Shown here: piece by piece, positions 26,014 through 34,129 of the stretch
Layout of the letters: the number at the start of each line of letters is the position of its first letter
Position numbering within the stretch: the stretch's first letter is position 1
Source of the DNA: Mycobacterium interjectum
GTDB taxonomy: Bacteria > Actinomycetota > Actinomycetes > Mycobacteriales > Mycobacteriaceae
Assembly: GCA_002102225.1 (NCBI GenBank)
Contig: LQPB01000062.1
Span: forward strand, 50,542-114,541
DNA: 64,000 nt
Direction of reading: 5' to 3'
Position numbers and translations under genes: made by a program
Notes under the pieces: generated by a model
Databases searched by the model: none
Seen by the model: only the letters and a program-made list of their open reading frames with translations
What the model was told of the DNA's origin: nothing

Positions 26014-27096
26014 GTGCGGATACACGTGCGGGGTCGGGCGCTGCCCGACGAGACCGAGCTGCAGCTGTGGATCGTCGACGGCCGCATCAGCACCGAACCG
26101 GTCGCCGGCGCCGACACCGTTTTCGACGGCGGTTGGGTGCTACCCGGGCTGGTCGACGCGCACTGCCACGTCGGGCTGGGCGACGACGGCGAGATCCCGC
26201 TCGAGGAGGCGATCGGGCAAGCCGAGGCCGAGCGTGATGCCGGCGCGCTGCTGCTGCGCGACTGCGGCGCCCCGACCGACACCCGCAGCCTCGACGACCG
26301 CGACGATCTGCCCCGCATCATCCGAGCGGGGAAGCACCTGGCCCGGCCCAAGCGCTATTCGCGGGGCTTCGCCGTCGAGCTCGAAGACGAATCCCAGCTG
26401 CCGGAGGCGGTGGCCCGGGAGGCGAAGCGCGGCGACGGCTGGATCAAGCTGGTCGGCGACTGGATCGACCGCGGCGTCGGTGACCTGGCCCCGCTGTGGT
26501 CCGACGACGTGCTCAAGGCCGCGATCGCGACCGCACACGAGCACGGCGCGCGCGTCACCGCGCACGTCTTCAGCGAGGACGCCCTGCCCGGCCTGATCAG
26601 CGCCGGCATCGACTGCATCGAGCACGGCACCGGGCTCACCGACGACACGATCGCGTTGATGGTCGAGCATCGGACCGCGCTGGTTCCGACGCTGATCAAC
26701 ACCCTGGAGAACTTCCCGGGCATCGCGGAGTCCGCGGGGCGCTATCCCGCCTACGCCGCGCACATGCGCGACCTGCACGCCCGCTGCCTCGCGCGAACGG
26801 CCGCGGCGCGCGAGGCCGGCGTGCCGGTGTACGCCGGCAGCGACGCGGGCAGCATGATTGCGCACGGGCGGATCGCCGACGAGGTCGAGGCCCTCAAGCG
26901 CATCGGGATGAGCCCGACCGAGGCGCTGGGCGCGGCGTGCTGGGACGCCCGGCGCTGGCTGGGCCGGCCCGGCCTGGAATACGGGGCGTCGGCCGACCTG
27001 TTGTGTTACGCCGAGGACCCGCGACAGGGTCCGGGTGTGCTGAACCGGCCCGACCTGGTGATATTGCGGGGCAAGGCCTTTCGACCCCACGGATAG
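26014..27096 (+). CDS. Amidohydrolase family protein (Rv2915c-like)
   Basis: A 360-residue metal-dependent hydrolase with the TIM-barrel signature VDAHCHVGLGDD (metal-binding HxH), further metal ligands in HVFSEDALPGLISAGIDCIEHG, and the catalytic Asp in YAGSDAGSM. The C-terminal strand returns to the composite beta sandwich (ADLLCYAEDP). Related proteins include imidazolonepropionase-like and prolidase-like hydrolases; substrate unknown. GTG at 26014 gives MRIHVRGRALPDE. A second, larger amidohydrolase follows pknI. Confidence 0.85.
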   Translation: MRIHVRGRALPDETELQLWIVDGRISTEPVAGADTVFDGGWVLPGLVDAHCHVGLGDDGEIPLEEAIGQAEAERDAGALLLRDCGAPTDTRSLDDRDDLPRIIRAGKHLARPKRYSRGFAVELEDESQLPEAVAREAKRGDGWIKLVGDWIDRGVGDLAPLWSDDVLKAAIATAHEHGARVTAHVFSEDALPGLISAGIDCIEHGTGLTDDTIALMVEHRTALVPTLINTLENFPGIAESAGRYPAYAAHMRDLHARCLARTAAAREAGVPVYAGSDAGSMIAHGRIADEVEALKRIGMSPTEALGAACWDARRWLGRPGLEYGASADLLCYAEDPRQGPGVLNRPDLVILRGKAFRPHG

Positions 27097-27121
27097 GCGC
27101 GCGAGGCGTCGCGATCGCGGA

Positions 27122-27127
27122 TAGGAT
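27122..27127 (+). promoter_or_regulatory. -10 element TAGGAT, probable leaderless pknI promoter
   Basis: TAGGAT ends 7 nt before the pknI ATG (27135), separated by CCTGCAA without a Shine-Dalgarno. It suggests pknI is transcribed independently of the upstream amidohydrolase gene, whose stop is 25 bp away. Confidence 0.45.
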
Positions 27128-27134
27128 CCTGCAA

Positions 27135-28274
27135 ATGGCGTTGGCCAGCGGCGCGACCTTCGCCGGTTACCTGGTCGCGCGGAGGCTGGGTTCTGGACCG
27201 ACTGGCACGGTGTACCTTGCCCAGGACCCGCGGGCGTCGCGCTGGCAGGCGTTGAAGGTGCTGTCGCCGGCGCTGTCGGACGACGACGAATTCCGCCGGC
27301 GGTTCACCGATGAGATCCCGGTCGCGACGCGCCTGCATCACCCGAACATCGTCGAGGCGCGCGACCGCGGCGAGTTCGACGGCCAGCTCTACGTCGCGAT
27401 GGAGTACGTCGAGGGGATCACCGCGGCGCGGCTGATCGCCGATCGCTTCCCGGCGGTCGCGCCGGCGGCCGAGGTGCTCGCCATCGTGACCGCCCTCGCC
27501 GGCGCGCTCGACCACGCCCATGACCGCGGGCTGCTGCATCGCGACGTCAAACCCGCCAACGTGCTGTTGACGGGTCGGGATGAAGGCGAGCAACGGACCC
27601 TGCTGACGGACTTCGGCGTCGTCCGCCGCCCCGGCACGCTCGGCTACGTCGCGCCCGAGCAGCTGCTCGGTGCCGAAATCGACGCGCGCGCGGACCAGTA
27701 CGCGCTGGCCGCGACCGCGTTTCACCTGCTGACCGGCGCGCCGCCGCCACCCGACGGCGCCCCGCCCCGGATCAGCGAGCAACGGCCGGAGCTGGCGCGC
27801 CTCGACGGCGTGTTTGCGCGGGCGCTGGCCAGTGGCGCCGCCGACCGGTTCGGCAGCTGCCGCGAGTTCGCCTCGGCGGCCAACGAACGGGTGGGCGGTC
27901 CCGGCGGCGATCGCGGTCCCGAAGCACTCCTGGTGGCCGAGTTCCCGGCGTATGCCTCCCGCGCGGCGCGCGAGCGGCCGGCGGCGGTGTCGCCGGCCCC
28001 GCGCCGGGGCGGCCTGGCCGGGAATCCCCGGCCGGCCGCGGCGCGCGAGCGCGAGTCGGGCGCCGCGCGGCGCCGGCGCTGGACGCGCCGGCGCGCGGTG
28101 GGCGCGGTCGCGGTGCTCCTCGTCGTGGCCATGCTCGCCGTCGGCTTCGTCATCGGCCGCCGGACCGACGCGAGCGTCGCACCGGCCGGCCGCCCGACGA
28201 CGAGCGTGCCGGCCGCACCCGCCCCGCTCGGCCCCGCGTCGCCGACCAGCGGGCCGCCCGGGCCGCCCCGCTGA
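27135..28274 (+). CDS. pknI: Serine/threonine protein kinase PknI, short form
   Basis: A 379-residue membrane kinase. Gly-rich loop LGSGPTGTVYLAQD (18-31), catalytic Lys41, HRD 135-137 in LLHRDVKPANVLL, DFG 159-161, APE 173-175, then a Pro/Arg-rich juxtamembrane region and one transmembrane helix (321-341). Two features are odd. The DFG-to-APE segment is only 17 residues (DFGVVRRPGTLGYVAPE), so the usual activation-loop phosphorylation site is absent. Only about 38 Pro-rich residues lie outside the membrane, whereas M. tuberculosis PknI (Rv2914c, 585 aa) has a large extracytoplasmic domain. The neighbours on both sides are as in M. tuberculosis, so this is the syntenic ortholog. Confidence 0.88.
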   Translation: MALASGATFAGYLVARRLGSGPTGTVYLAQDPRASRWQALKVLSPALSDDDEFRRRFTDEIPVATRLHHPNIVEARDRGEFDGQLYVAMEYVEGITAARLIADRFPAVAPAAEVLAIVTALAGALDHAHDRGLLHRDVKPANVLLTGRDEGEQRTLLTDFGVVRRPGTLGYVAPEQLLGAEIDARADQYALAATAFHLLTGAPPPPDGAPPRISEQRPELARLDGVFARALASGAADRFGSCREFASAANERVGGPGGDRGPEALLVAEFPAYASRAARERPAAVSPAPRRGGLAGNPRPAAARERESGAARRRRWTRRRAVGAVAVLLVVAMLAVGFVIGRRTDASVAPAGRPTTSVPAAPAPLGPASPTSGPPGPPR

Positions 28275-28325
28275 ATCCCGCTCTACCGGCGCTTTCGTGG
28301 GGGCCAGCCGACTTCTCAAAAAAGA

Positions 28326-28349
28326 TTGCGAGTGCTTGCTATCTATGTT
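28326..28349 (+). promoter_or_regulatory. A+T-rich promoter/operator-like patch before the D-aminoacylase gene
   Basis: A sharply A+T-richer stretch with an imperfect inverted repeat GCGAGT/GCTTGC (28328-28339) followed by TATGTT (28344-28349), a possible -10 box. The TetR-type gene downstream in the same transcription unit is the obvious candidate regulator. No good -35 is visible. Confidence 0.3.
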
Positions 28350-28385
28350 ACGGTTCGTGGCAACTCGACAACGATGGAGGAAACC

Positions 28386-30179
28386 GTGACCTACGACGTG
28401 ATCATTCGCGACGGGCTGTGGTTCGACGGCACCGGCAGCGCGCCGCAGACCCGCACGCTCGGCATCCGCGACGGCGTGGTGGCCACGGTGTCGGCCACGG
28501 CGCTGGACGAGACCGGTTGCCCCGAAGTGATCGACGCGGCCGGCAAGTGGGTCCTGCCCGGTTTCATCGACGTGCACACCCACTACGACGCCGAGGTGCT
28601 GCTGGACCCCGGGCTGCGGGAGTCGGTGCGCCACGGCGTCACCACGGTGCTGCTGGGCAACTGCTCGCTGTCGACCGTCTACGCCGATTCCGAGGACGCG
28701 GCCGACCTGTTCAGTCGCGTCGAGGCGGTGCCCCGCGAATTCGTGCACGGCGCCCTGAACTCCAACAAGACGTGGTCGACGGCCGCGCAGTACGTCAAGG
28801 CGCTCGACGCGCTGCCGCTCGGGCCGAATGTCGGCTCCCTGCTTGGTCATTCGGACCTGCGGACCGCGGTGCTGGGCCTGGACCGCGCCACCGACGCCAC
28901 CGTCCGGCCCACCGACGCCGAACTGGAGCGAATGGCGGCGCTGCTGGAAGACGCGCTCGACGCCGGGATGCTGGGCATGTCCGGCATGGACGCGGCCATC
29001 GACAAGCTCGACGGCGACCGCTTCCGGTCGCGCGCGCTGCCGTCGACCTTCGCCACGTGGCGGGAGCGGCGCAGGCTGATCAAGGTGCTGCGCAAGCGCG
29101 GGCGGATGCTGCAAAGCGCCCCCAACGTCGAGAGCCCGGCGTCGGCGCTGATGTTCTTTTTGACCAGCAGCCGAATCTTCGGTCGCGGCAAGGGAGTTCG
29201 CATGAGCATGCTGGTGTCCGCGGACTCCAAGTCGATGCCGTTCGCCGTGCACACGTTCGGGTTGGGCACCCGGATGCTGAACAAGGTGCTGGGCTCGGCC
29301 GTGCGGTTCCAGCACCTGCCGGTGCCGTTCGAGCTGTACTCCGACGGGATCGACCTGCCGGTCTTCGAAGAGTTCGGCGCCGGGACGGCGGCCCTGCACC
29401 TGCGCGACCAACTGGAACGCAACGCGCTGCTGGCCGACGAGGAATACCGCCGCAAGTTCCGCCGCGAGTTCGACCGCATCAAGCTCGGACCGTCGTTGTG
29501 GCACCGCGACTTCCACGACGCCGTCATCGTCGAATGCCCCGACGCCTCGTTGATCGGCAAGAGCTTCGGCGCGATCGCCGACGAGCGCGGACTGCACCCG
29601 CTGGACGCGTTCCTCGACGTGCTCGTCGAGAACGGCGAGCGCAACGTCCGGTGGACGACGGTCGTGGCCAACCATCGGCCCAAGCAGCTCGACAAGCTCG
29701 CCAACGAGCCGAGCATCCACATGGGCTTCTCCGACGCCGGCGCGCACCTGCGCAACATGGCGTTCTACAACTTCGGTCTGAAGATGCTGAAGCGGACCCG
29801 CGATGCCCAGCGGGCGGGTGCGCCGTTCATGTCCACGCAGCGGGCCGTGTATCGGCTGACCGGCGAGCTGGCCGAGTGGTTCGGCATCGACGCCGGCACT
29901 CTGCGCCAGGGTGACCGGGCCGACTTCGTCGTGATCGACCCGGCCGGGCTCACCGAGGCGGTGGACGGCTATCACGAGGAAGCGGTGCCGTTCTACGGCG
30001 GCCTGCGGCGCATGGTCAACCGCAACGACGACGCCGTCGTCGCGACCGGCGTCGGCGGCACCGTCGTCTTCGGCAAGGGCCAATTCCGCGACGGCTACGG
30101 CCAATCCGTGAAGTCCGGGCGCTACCTGCGGGCCGGTGTGCGGCACGCGGCCTCGAGCGCCCACAAAGTCGGGGCCTGA
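28386..30179 (+). CDS. N-acyl-D-amino-acid deacylase family amidohydrolase (Rv2913c-like)
   Basis: A 597-residue amidohydrolase. The metal motif is FIDVHTHYDAEVLLDP near residue 60, VTTVLLGNCSLS follows, later histidines are in LLGHSDLRT and HMGFSDAGAHLRNM, and the C-terminal sheet domain ends in GTVVFGKGQF. The family includes D-aminoacylases and is annotated in M. tuberculosis as a D-amino-acid aminohydrolase (611 aa); true substrate unproven. GTG 28386 has GGAGGAAA 6 nt upstream (inside an alternative ATG at 28374), so I chose the GTG. Its stop is directly followed by a TetR gene. Confidence 0.86.
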   Translation: MTYDVIIRDGLWFDGTGSAPQTRTLGIRDGVVATVSATALDETGCPEVIDAAGKWVLPGFIDVHTHYDAEVLLDPGLRESVRHGVTTVLLGNCSLSTVYADSEDAADLFSRVEAVPREFVHGALNSNKTWSTAAQYVKALDALPLGPNVGSLLGHSDLRTAVLGLDRATDATVRPTDAELERMAALLEDALDAGMLGMSGMDAAIDKLDGDRFRSRALPSTFATWRERRRLIKVLRKRGRMLQSAPNVESPASALMFFLTSSRIFGRGKGVRMSMLVSADSKSMPFAVHTFGLGTRMLNKVLGSAVRFQHLPVPFELYSDGIDLPVFEEFGAGTAALHLRDQLERNALLADEEYRRKFRREFDRIKLGPSLWHRDFHDAVIVECPDASLIGKSFGAIADERGLHPLDAFLDVLVENGERNVRWTTVVANHRPKQLDKLANEPSIHMGFSDAGAHLRNMAFYNFGLKMLKRTRDAQRAGAPFMSTQRAVYRLTGELAEWFGIDAGTLRQGDRADFVVIDPAGLTEAVDGYHEEAVPFYGGLRRMVNRNDDAVVATGVGGTVVFGKGQFRDGYGQSVKSGRYLRAGVRHAASSAHKVGA

Positions 30180-30180
30180 C

Positions 30181-30783
30181 ATGGCCAGGACCCAGCAGCA
30201 GCGGCGGGAGGAGACCGTCGGTCGGCTCATCGACGCCTGCATCGACACCATCGTCGAGGTCGGCTACGCCCGGGCCTCGGCCGCCGTGATCACCAAGCGC
30301 GCCGGCGTGTCCGTCGGCGCCCTGTTCCGCCACTTCGAGACCATGGGCGATTTCATGGCGGCCACCGCGTCCGAGGTGCTGCGCCGCCAGCTGGAGTCCT
30401 TCACCAAGGGCGTCGCCGAGATACCGGCCGACCGCCCGGCCCTCGAGGCCGCGCTGGCCATACTCCGCGACATCACCAGCGGCCCCACCAACGCCGTGGT
30501 CTACGAGCTGCTGATCGCCGCGCGCACCGACGAAAAGCTCAGGGAGACTTTGCAACACGAGCTCGGGCAGTACTCCGCCAAGATCGTCGAGGCCGCGCGG
30601 GCCCTGCCCGGCGCCGAGGGCTTCCCGGAGGAAACCTTCCCCGTCGTCGTGGCGCTGATGACGAACGTGTTCGACGGGGCCGCCGTGGTCGAGGGCGTGC
30701 TGCCGCAGCCGGCGATCGCGGAGCAGCGGATCGGGGTGCTGACGGCGCTGCTCACCGCGGCGCTGCCCAATGATGGCTCATGA
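30181..30783 (+). CDS. TetR/AcrR family transcriptional regulator (Rv2912c-like)
   Basis: A 200-residue repressor with the N-terminal helix-turn-helix ASAAVITKRAGVSVGALFRHF (the recognition helix is VSVGALFRHF) and an all-helical ligand domain. The ATG is 2 bp after the upstream hydrolase stop, so the two genes form one transcription unit; autoregulation and control of the hydrolase are likely by analogy. The ligand is unknown. It is convergent with dacB2, with 7 bp between stops. Confidence 0.9.
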   Translation: MARTQQQRREETVGRLIDACIDTIVEVGYARASAAVITKRAGVSVGALFRHFETMGDFMAATASEVLRRQLESFTKGVAEIPADRPALEAALAILRDITSGPTNAVVYELLIAARTDEKLRETLQHELGQYSAKIVEAARALPGAEGFPEETFPVVVALMTNVFDGAAVVEGVLPQPAIAEQRIGVLTALLTAALPNDGS

Positions 30784-30790
30784 CAAGCGG

Positions 30791-31669
30791 TTACAGCGAG
30801 CCCACGCCGGTCTCGGGGTTGAGTGCGAAACCCCAGTCGAACAGGCTGGCGGCCTGATCCCAATACGACGGCCCACCCGGTTTCACCAGCCCGTACATCA
30901 TCGCGATCACCAACCGGCGCCCACCGCGCGCCGCGGCGCCCACGAAGGTCTTGCGCGCAGCGTTGGTGAAGCCGGTCTTGCCGCCGATCGCGCCGGGGTA
31001 ACGCGCTAACAGCTCGTCCTGGTTGACGATCGGCTCGTCGCCGTGATCGCCGGGAAACATCGCCGACGGCTCGGCGGTGATCTGGGCGAACACCGGGTTG
31101 GCCATGGCGGCCCGAAAAATGACGGCCAAGTCGTGCGCCGTCGAGGCCCCGGAGCCGCCCGGCCCGTCCAGGCCCGACGGGGTCGCCGCGTGGGTGCTCG
31201 TCGCGCCCAGCGACGCGGCTTTGGCGTTCATCTTCGCGACCGCCGCGTCGGCCCCGCCCAGCAGGTGCGCGAGCGTGTTGGCGGCGTCGTTGCCCGAGAC
31301 CAGGAGCAGCGCGTCCAGCAGTTGGCGCGCGGTGTAGGTGCGGCCGGCCTTGATGCCGACGCAGTTGCACTCCACCTCGGTGTCGGCGACGTCGGCGACG
31401 ACGGTCGAGTCCAGGCTCACCTGATCCAGCGCCACCAGCGCCAACAGCACCTTGATGGTGCTCGCGGGTGGGTGGGCCACGTTCTGGTCGCGGCCGGCCA
31501 GCACCTGACCGCTGTCGAGGTCGGCGACGATCCAGGTCTGGGCGGGACCGTCCGGGATGGGCACCGAGCCGACCGGCTGCGCCTGGTCGGCCCACGCGGG
31601 CGTCACTGCGACGGTGGCACCGGAAGCGACGGCCACCAGCATGGCGGCCGCGCCCATGAGCTTGCGCAT
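30791..31669 (-). CDS. dacB2: D-alanyl-D-alanine carboxypeptidase DacB2 (penicillin-binding protein)
   Basis: A 292-residue exported serine peptidase of the S11 family that trims pentapeptides of peptidoglycan. Signal peptide MRKLMGAAAMLVAVASGATVAVTPAWA (cleavage after AWA, about residue 27). The active-site motifs are S-x-x-K in ASTIKVLLAL, SGN in LVSGNDAANTL, and KTG in GGKTGFTNAA. No C-terminal amphipathic anchor is obvious. M. tuberculosis ortholog Rv2911. Confidence 0.93.
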   Translation of the reverse strand: MRKLMGAAAMLVAVASGATVAVTPAWADQAQPVGSVPIPDGPAQTWIVADLDSGQVLAGRDQNVAHPPASTIKVLLALVALDQVSLDSTVVADVADTEVECNCVGIKAGRTYTARQLLDALLLVSGNDAANTLAHLLGGADAAVAKMNAKAASLGATSTHAATPSGLDGPGGSGASTAHDLAVIFRAAMANPVFAQITAEPSAMFPGDHGDEPIVNQDELLARYPGAIGGKTGFTNAARKTFVGAAARGGRRLVIAMMYGLVKPGGPSYWDQAASLFDWGFALNPETGVGSL

Positions 31670-31720
31670 GGGCGCACAGTTTAACTTCCGGGCCTGCGGG
31701 AGGTCGTTGCGCGGCCGGTG

Positions 31721-31759
31721 GCGATCGCGGCGCGGCGTAGCCGGGCGAGGCGGGTCGCC
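31721..31759 (+). repeat. Dispersed intergenic element, family 1, copy D (short)
   Basis: Between the dacB2 start and the small secreted protein gene: GATCGCGGCGCGGCG, TAGCCGGGCG, AGGCGGGTCGCC. It matches the first and last blocks of copies B and C but lacks the central GGGGGCACC block. Confidence 0.5.
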
Positions 31760-31768
31760 AGCGCCGGG

Positions 31769-32026
31769 CTAGTGCCAGGGCATGTCGCGCCAGGAGTAGA
31801 ACTTCCCGTCGCCGATGTCGTGCACGCCGTAGTAGTCCCAGAAGTAGTCGTGGCACACGTTGCCGTCCCACGGGACGGGTCGGCCCGCCGGGAGGGCGTC
31901 ACCGGGGCACCAGTGCATGCAGGACTTCCCGGCCGGACACGGGTCCGCCTGGGCGGACGGCGCGGCCAGCCCCGCGCCGCCGAACATCAACACCGTGGTT
32001 GCTAATCCCGCGATGATTGCTCTCAT
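31769..32026 (-). CDS. Small secreted cysteine-rich protein
   Basis: An 85-residue preprotein. Signal peptide of about 27 residues (MRAIIAGLATTVLMFGGAGL, then AAPSAQA, cut before DPCPAG). The mature ~58 residues contain four cysteines in CPAGKSCMHWCPGD and NVCHDYFWDYY, and are rich in Trp, Tyr and Asp. Two disulfides are likely. I recognise the pattern as a widespread mycobacterial hypothetical family but know no function. An upstream in-frame ATG (32098) would bury the signal peptide, so I prefer 32026. Confidence 0.7.
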   Translation of the reverse strand: MRAIIAGLATTVLMFGGAGLAAPSAQADPCPAGKSCMHWCPGDALPAGRPVPWDGNVCHDYFWDYYGVHDIGDGKFYSWRDMPWH

Positions 32027-32196
32027 ACCCGTGGCATTATTCCCCCGCGTCGGCGCCGCTGTCCTGGGAAGACGTGAAATTCGCCGGGTCAGGTTCATGT
32101 CGGGCTCCTTCGTTGCTGCCGGTCCTGCGCCAAGTGCACACCGCACGCACGGCTACCGATCCCAACCTCCGATTACTCGCGGTGTTGAATCGAGGC

Positions 32197-32616
32197 ATGT
32201 TGAGCCTGGCCGAAATATCCGACCGCTTAGAGATCCAGCAGCTGCTGGTGGACTACTCCACCGCCATCGACAACCGCCGATTCGACGACCTCGACAAGGT
32301 CTTCACCGAGGACGCGTACATCGACTACACCGCCCTCGGGGGCATCGAGGGCCACTATCCGGAGGTCAAGAAGTGGCTCTCGGAGGTGCTGCCGAACTTC
32401 CCGGTCTACGCGCACATGCTGGGCAACTTCTCGGTGCGCGTCGACGGGGACAAGGCCTCATCGCGGGTGATCTGCTTCAACCCGATGGTGCTCGGCGGCG
32501 ACAAGGACCAAATCCTGTTCTGCGGGCTGTGGTACGACGACGAGTTCGTGCGCACCCCGGAGGGCTGGCGGATGACCCGGCGGGTGGAAACGAAGGTCTA
32601 CCAGAAGGTGATGTAG
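32197..32616 (+). CDS. SnoaL-like / NTF2-fold protein (Rv2910c-like)
   Basis: A 139-residue protein of the SnoaL_4 type: MLSLAEISDRLEIQQLLVDYSTAIDNRRFD at the N-terminus, FTEDAYIDYTALGG with the conserved acidic/Tyr pocket, and WRMTRRVETKVY at the end. Similar folds act as steroid isomerases, dehydratases or hydroxylase subunits; function unknown here. Position beside rpsP matches M. tuberculosis Rv2910c. The start is chosen at ATG 32197; a TTG at 32185 is possible. Confidence 0.75.
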   Translation: MLSLAEISDRLEIQQLLVDYSTAIDNRRFDDLDKVFTEDAYIDYTALGGIEGHYPEVKKWLSEVLPNFPVYAHMLGNFSVRVDGDKASSRVICFNPMVLGGDKDQILFCGLWYDDEFVRTPEGWRMTRRVETKVYQKVM

Positions 32617-32641
32617 GCGAATTTCCGCCGGGCCGCCCCGT

Positions 32642-32654
32642 TCTGGCACAATTG
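32642..32654 (+). promoter_or_regulatory. rpsP promoter block TCTGGCACAATTG
   Basis: Contains CACAAT (32647-32652) as a likely -10 preceded by TGG. The same 13 bases occur before rplS (35928-35940). Transcription would start near 32659, leaving a leader of about 118 nt before rpsP. A TTTC block lies about 19 nt upstream in both. Confidence 0.55.
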
Positions 32655-32776
32655 GCGGCTGTCCACCCCGCGGTCACGGCCGCCCGGTGGTCATACACGC
32701 GAGGCAAAACCGGATCCGGGCATCCCGCCCGAGTCGCTGAATTGCAGCGTGACACCACAGGAGAAGTCGCTTAATC

Positions 32777-33334
32777 ATGGCTGTGAAGATCAAGCTCACC
32801 CGGCTTGGAAAAATCCGCAATCCCCAGTACCGCATCGCCGTCGCCGACGCGCGCACCCGCCGCGACGGCCGCTCGATCGAGGTCATCGGCCGCTACCACC
32901 CGAAGGAAGAGCCGAGCCTCATCGAGATCAACTCCGAGCGTGCCCAGTACTGGCTTTCGGTGGGCGCCCAGCCGACCGAGCCCGTCCTCAAGCTGCTGAA
33001 GATCACCGGTGACTGGCAGAAGTTCAAGGGGCTGCCGGGCGCCGAGGGCAGCCTGAAGACCGCCCCGCCCAAGCCCAGCAAGCTGGAGCTGTTCAACGCC
33101 GCGCTGGCCGAGGCCGACGGCGGCCCCACCACGGAGGCCGCGAAGCCGAAGAAGAAGGCGCCCGCCAAGAAAGCCGCCAAGGCCGCCGAACCGTCGCCCG
33201 AGGCCGCCGACGCGCCGGTGACCGACGCCGCCGAACCGGCGCCCGAGGCCGCCGACGCGCCGGTGGCCGACGCCGCCGATCAGCCGGCGGCCGACGCGCC
33301 GGCCGAGCCCGCCGAGCCCGCCGCGGAAAGCTGA
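32777..33334 (+). CDS. rpsP: 30S ribosomal protein S16, with long C-terminal extension
   Basis: A 185-residue protein. Residues 1-85 are the S16 core (MAVKIKLTRLGKIRNPQYRI, then RVADARTRRDGRSIEVIGRY-like core and AQYWLSVGAQPTEPV). A Lys/Ala stretch (KPKKKAPAKKAAKAAE) follows, then an Ala/Pro/Asp-rich tail in which a 45-bp unit encoding PEAADAPV-x-DAAEPA is tandemly repeated (from 33196 and 33241). M. tuberculosis S16 is already long (about 162 aa); this one is longer. First gene of the rpsP-khpA-rimM-trmD operon. Confidence 0.95.
   Translation: MAVKIKLTRLGKIRNPQYRIAVADARTRRDGRSIEVIGRYHPKEEPSLIEINSERAQYWLSVGAQPTEPVLKLLKITGDWQKFKGLPGAEGSLKTAPPKPSKLELFNAALAEADGGPTTEAAKPKKKAPAKKAAKAAEPSPEAADAPVTDAAEPAPEAADAPVADAADQPAADAPAEPAEPAAES
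33196..33285 (+). repeat. 45-bp tandem repeat inside rpsP
   Basis: The block GCCCGAGGCCGCCGACGCG with its following CCGGTG starts at 33196 and again at 33241, an exact 45-bp (15-codon) period that keeps frame. It encodes the acidic Ala/Pro tail of S16. Confidence 0.7.
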
Positions 33335-33340
33335 CCCGCG

Positions 33341-33583
33341 ATGAGCACGGTCGTCGTTGACGCAGTCGAGCACCTGGTCCGCGGGATCGTCGACAATCCC
33401 GACGATGTCCGGGTGGACATGGTGACCAATCGGCGTGGCCGCACCGTCGAGGTGCACGTCCACCCCGACGACCTCGGCAAGGTGATCGGTCGCGGCGGAC
33501 GCACCGCGACCGCGTTGCGCACACTGGTCGCCGGAATCGGTGGCCGCGGTATCCGCGTCGACGTGGTGGACACCGACCAGTAG
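33341..33583 (+). CDS. khpA: KH-domain RNA-binding protein KhpA
   Basis: An 80-residue single KH domain (Rv2908c-like). The GxxG loop is in LGKVIGRGGRTATALRTL, preceded by VHVHPDDL. KhpA partners with KhpB/Jag in many bacteria and influences envelope growth and ribosome-linked RNA. It starts 6 bp after rpsP and precedes rimM, the conserved bacterial order. Confidence 0.92.
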   Translation: MSTVVVDAVEHLVRGIVDNPDDVRVDMVTNRRGRTVEVHVHPDDLGKVIGRGGRTATALRTLVAGIGGRGIRVDVVDTDQ

Positions 33584-33607
33584 CGGAGCGCTGCGGATGG
33601 AACTCCC

Positions 33608-34129
33608 TTGGAGTTAACGGTCGGGCGCGTCGTCAAGGCGCACGGCATCAGCGGCGAGCTTGTCGTGGAGGTCCGCACCGACGATCCCGCCGCCCGCTTC
33701 GCCCCGGGTAACACGTTGCGCGCCAAGAACTCTCGCAGCGGCGAGGAAGGCAGCTTCGTCGTCGACCAGGTACGCGAGCACGGCGCGCGGCTGCTGGTGC
33801 GATTGGCCGGGGTGGACGACCGCGACGCCGCCGAGGCGCTGCGGGGCAGCCTGTTCGTGGTGGACTCGGCCGAGCTGCCGCCGATCGACGAGCCGGACAC
33901 CTACTACGACCACCAACTCGAGGGACTGCGCGTCCGCACCGCGACCGGGCAGGACGTCGGCGTCGTCGCCGAGGTGCTGCACACCGCCGCCGGTGAGCTG
34001 TTGGCGGTGCGCCGCGGCGACGGCGGGGAGGTGTTGGTTCCGTTCGTCGGCGCGATCGTCACGTCGGTGTCGCTGGACGACCGCAGCGTCGAGATCGATC
34101 CGCCCGAGGGTCTGCTGGACCTGGCATGA
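33608..34129 (+). CDS. rimM: 16S rRNA processing protein RimM
   Basis: A 173-residue 30S maturation factor that binds S19. The N-terminal RimM domain has LTVGRVVKAHGISGELVV and the C-terminal PRC barrel runs from about residue 95 (DTYYDHQLEGLRVRT to LVPFVGAIV). The start is TTG 33608; the nearby ATG (33597) is out of frame, and GGATGGAA lies just upstream of the TTG. Its stop overlaps the trmD start (ATGA at 34126). Confidence 0.92.
   Translation: MELTVGRVVKAHGISGELVVEVRTDDPAARFAPGNTLRAKNSRSGEEGSFVVDQVREHGARLLVRLAGVDDRDAAEALRGSLFVVDSAELPPIDEPDTYYDHQLEGLRVRTATGQDVGVVAEVLHTAAGELLAVRRGDGGEVLVPFVGAIVTSVSLDDRSVEIDPPEGLLDLA

Noticed and set aside
27006..30251. 1081-residue minus-strand frame antisense to pknI and the D-aminoacylase
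   Set aside because: Composition artefact of GC-rich DNA; both plus-strand genes are motif-positive.
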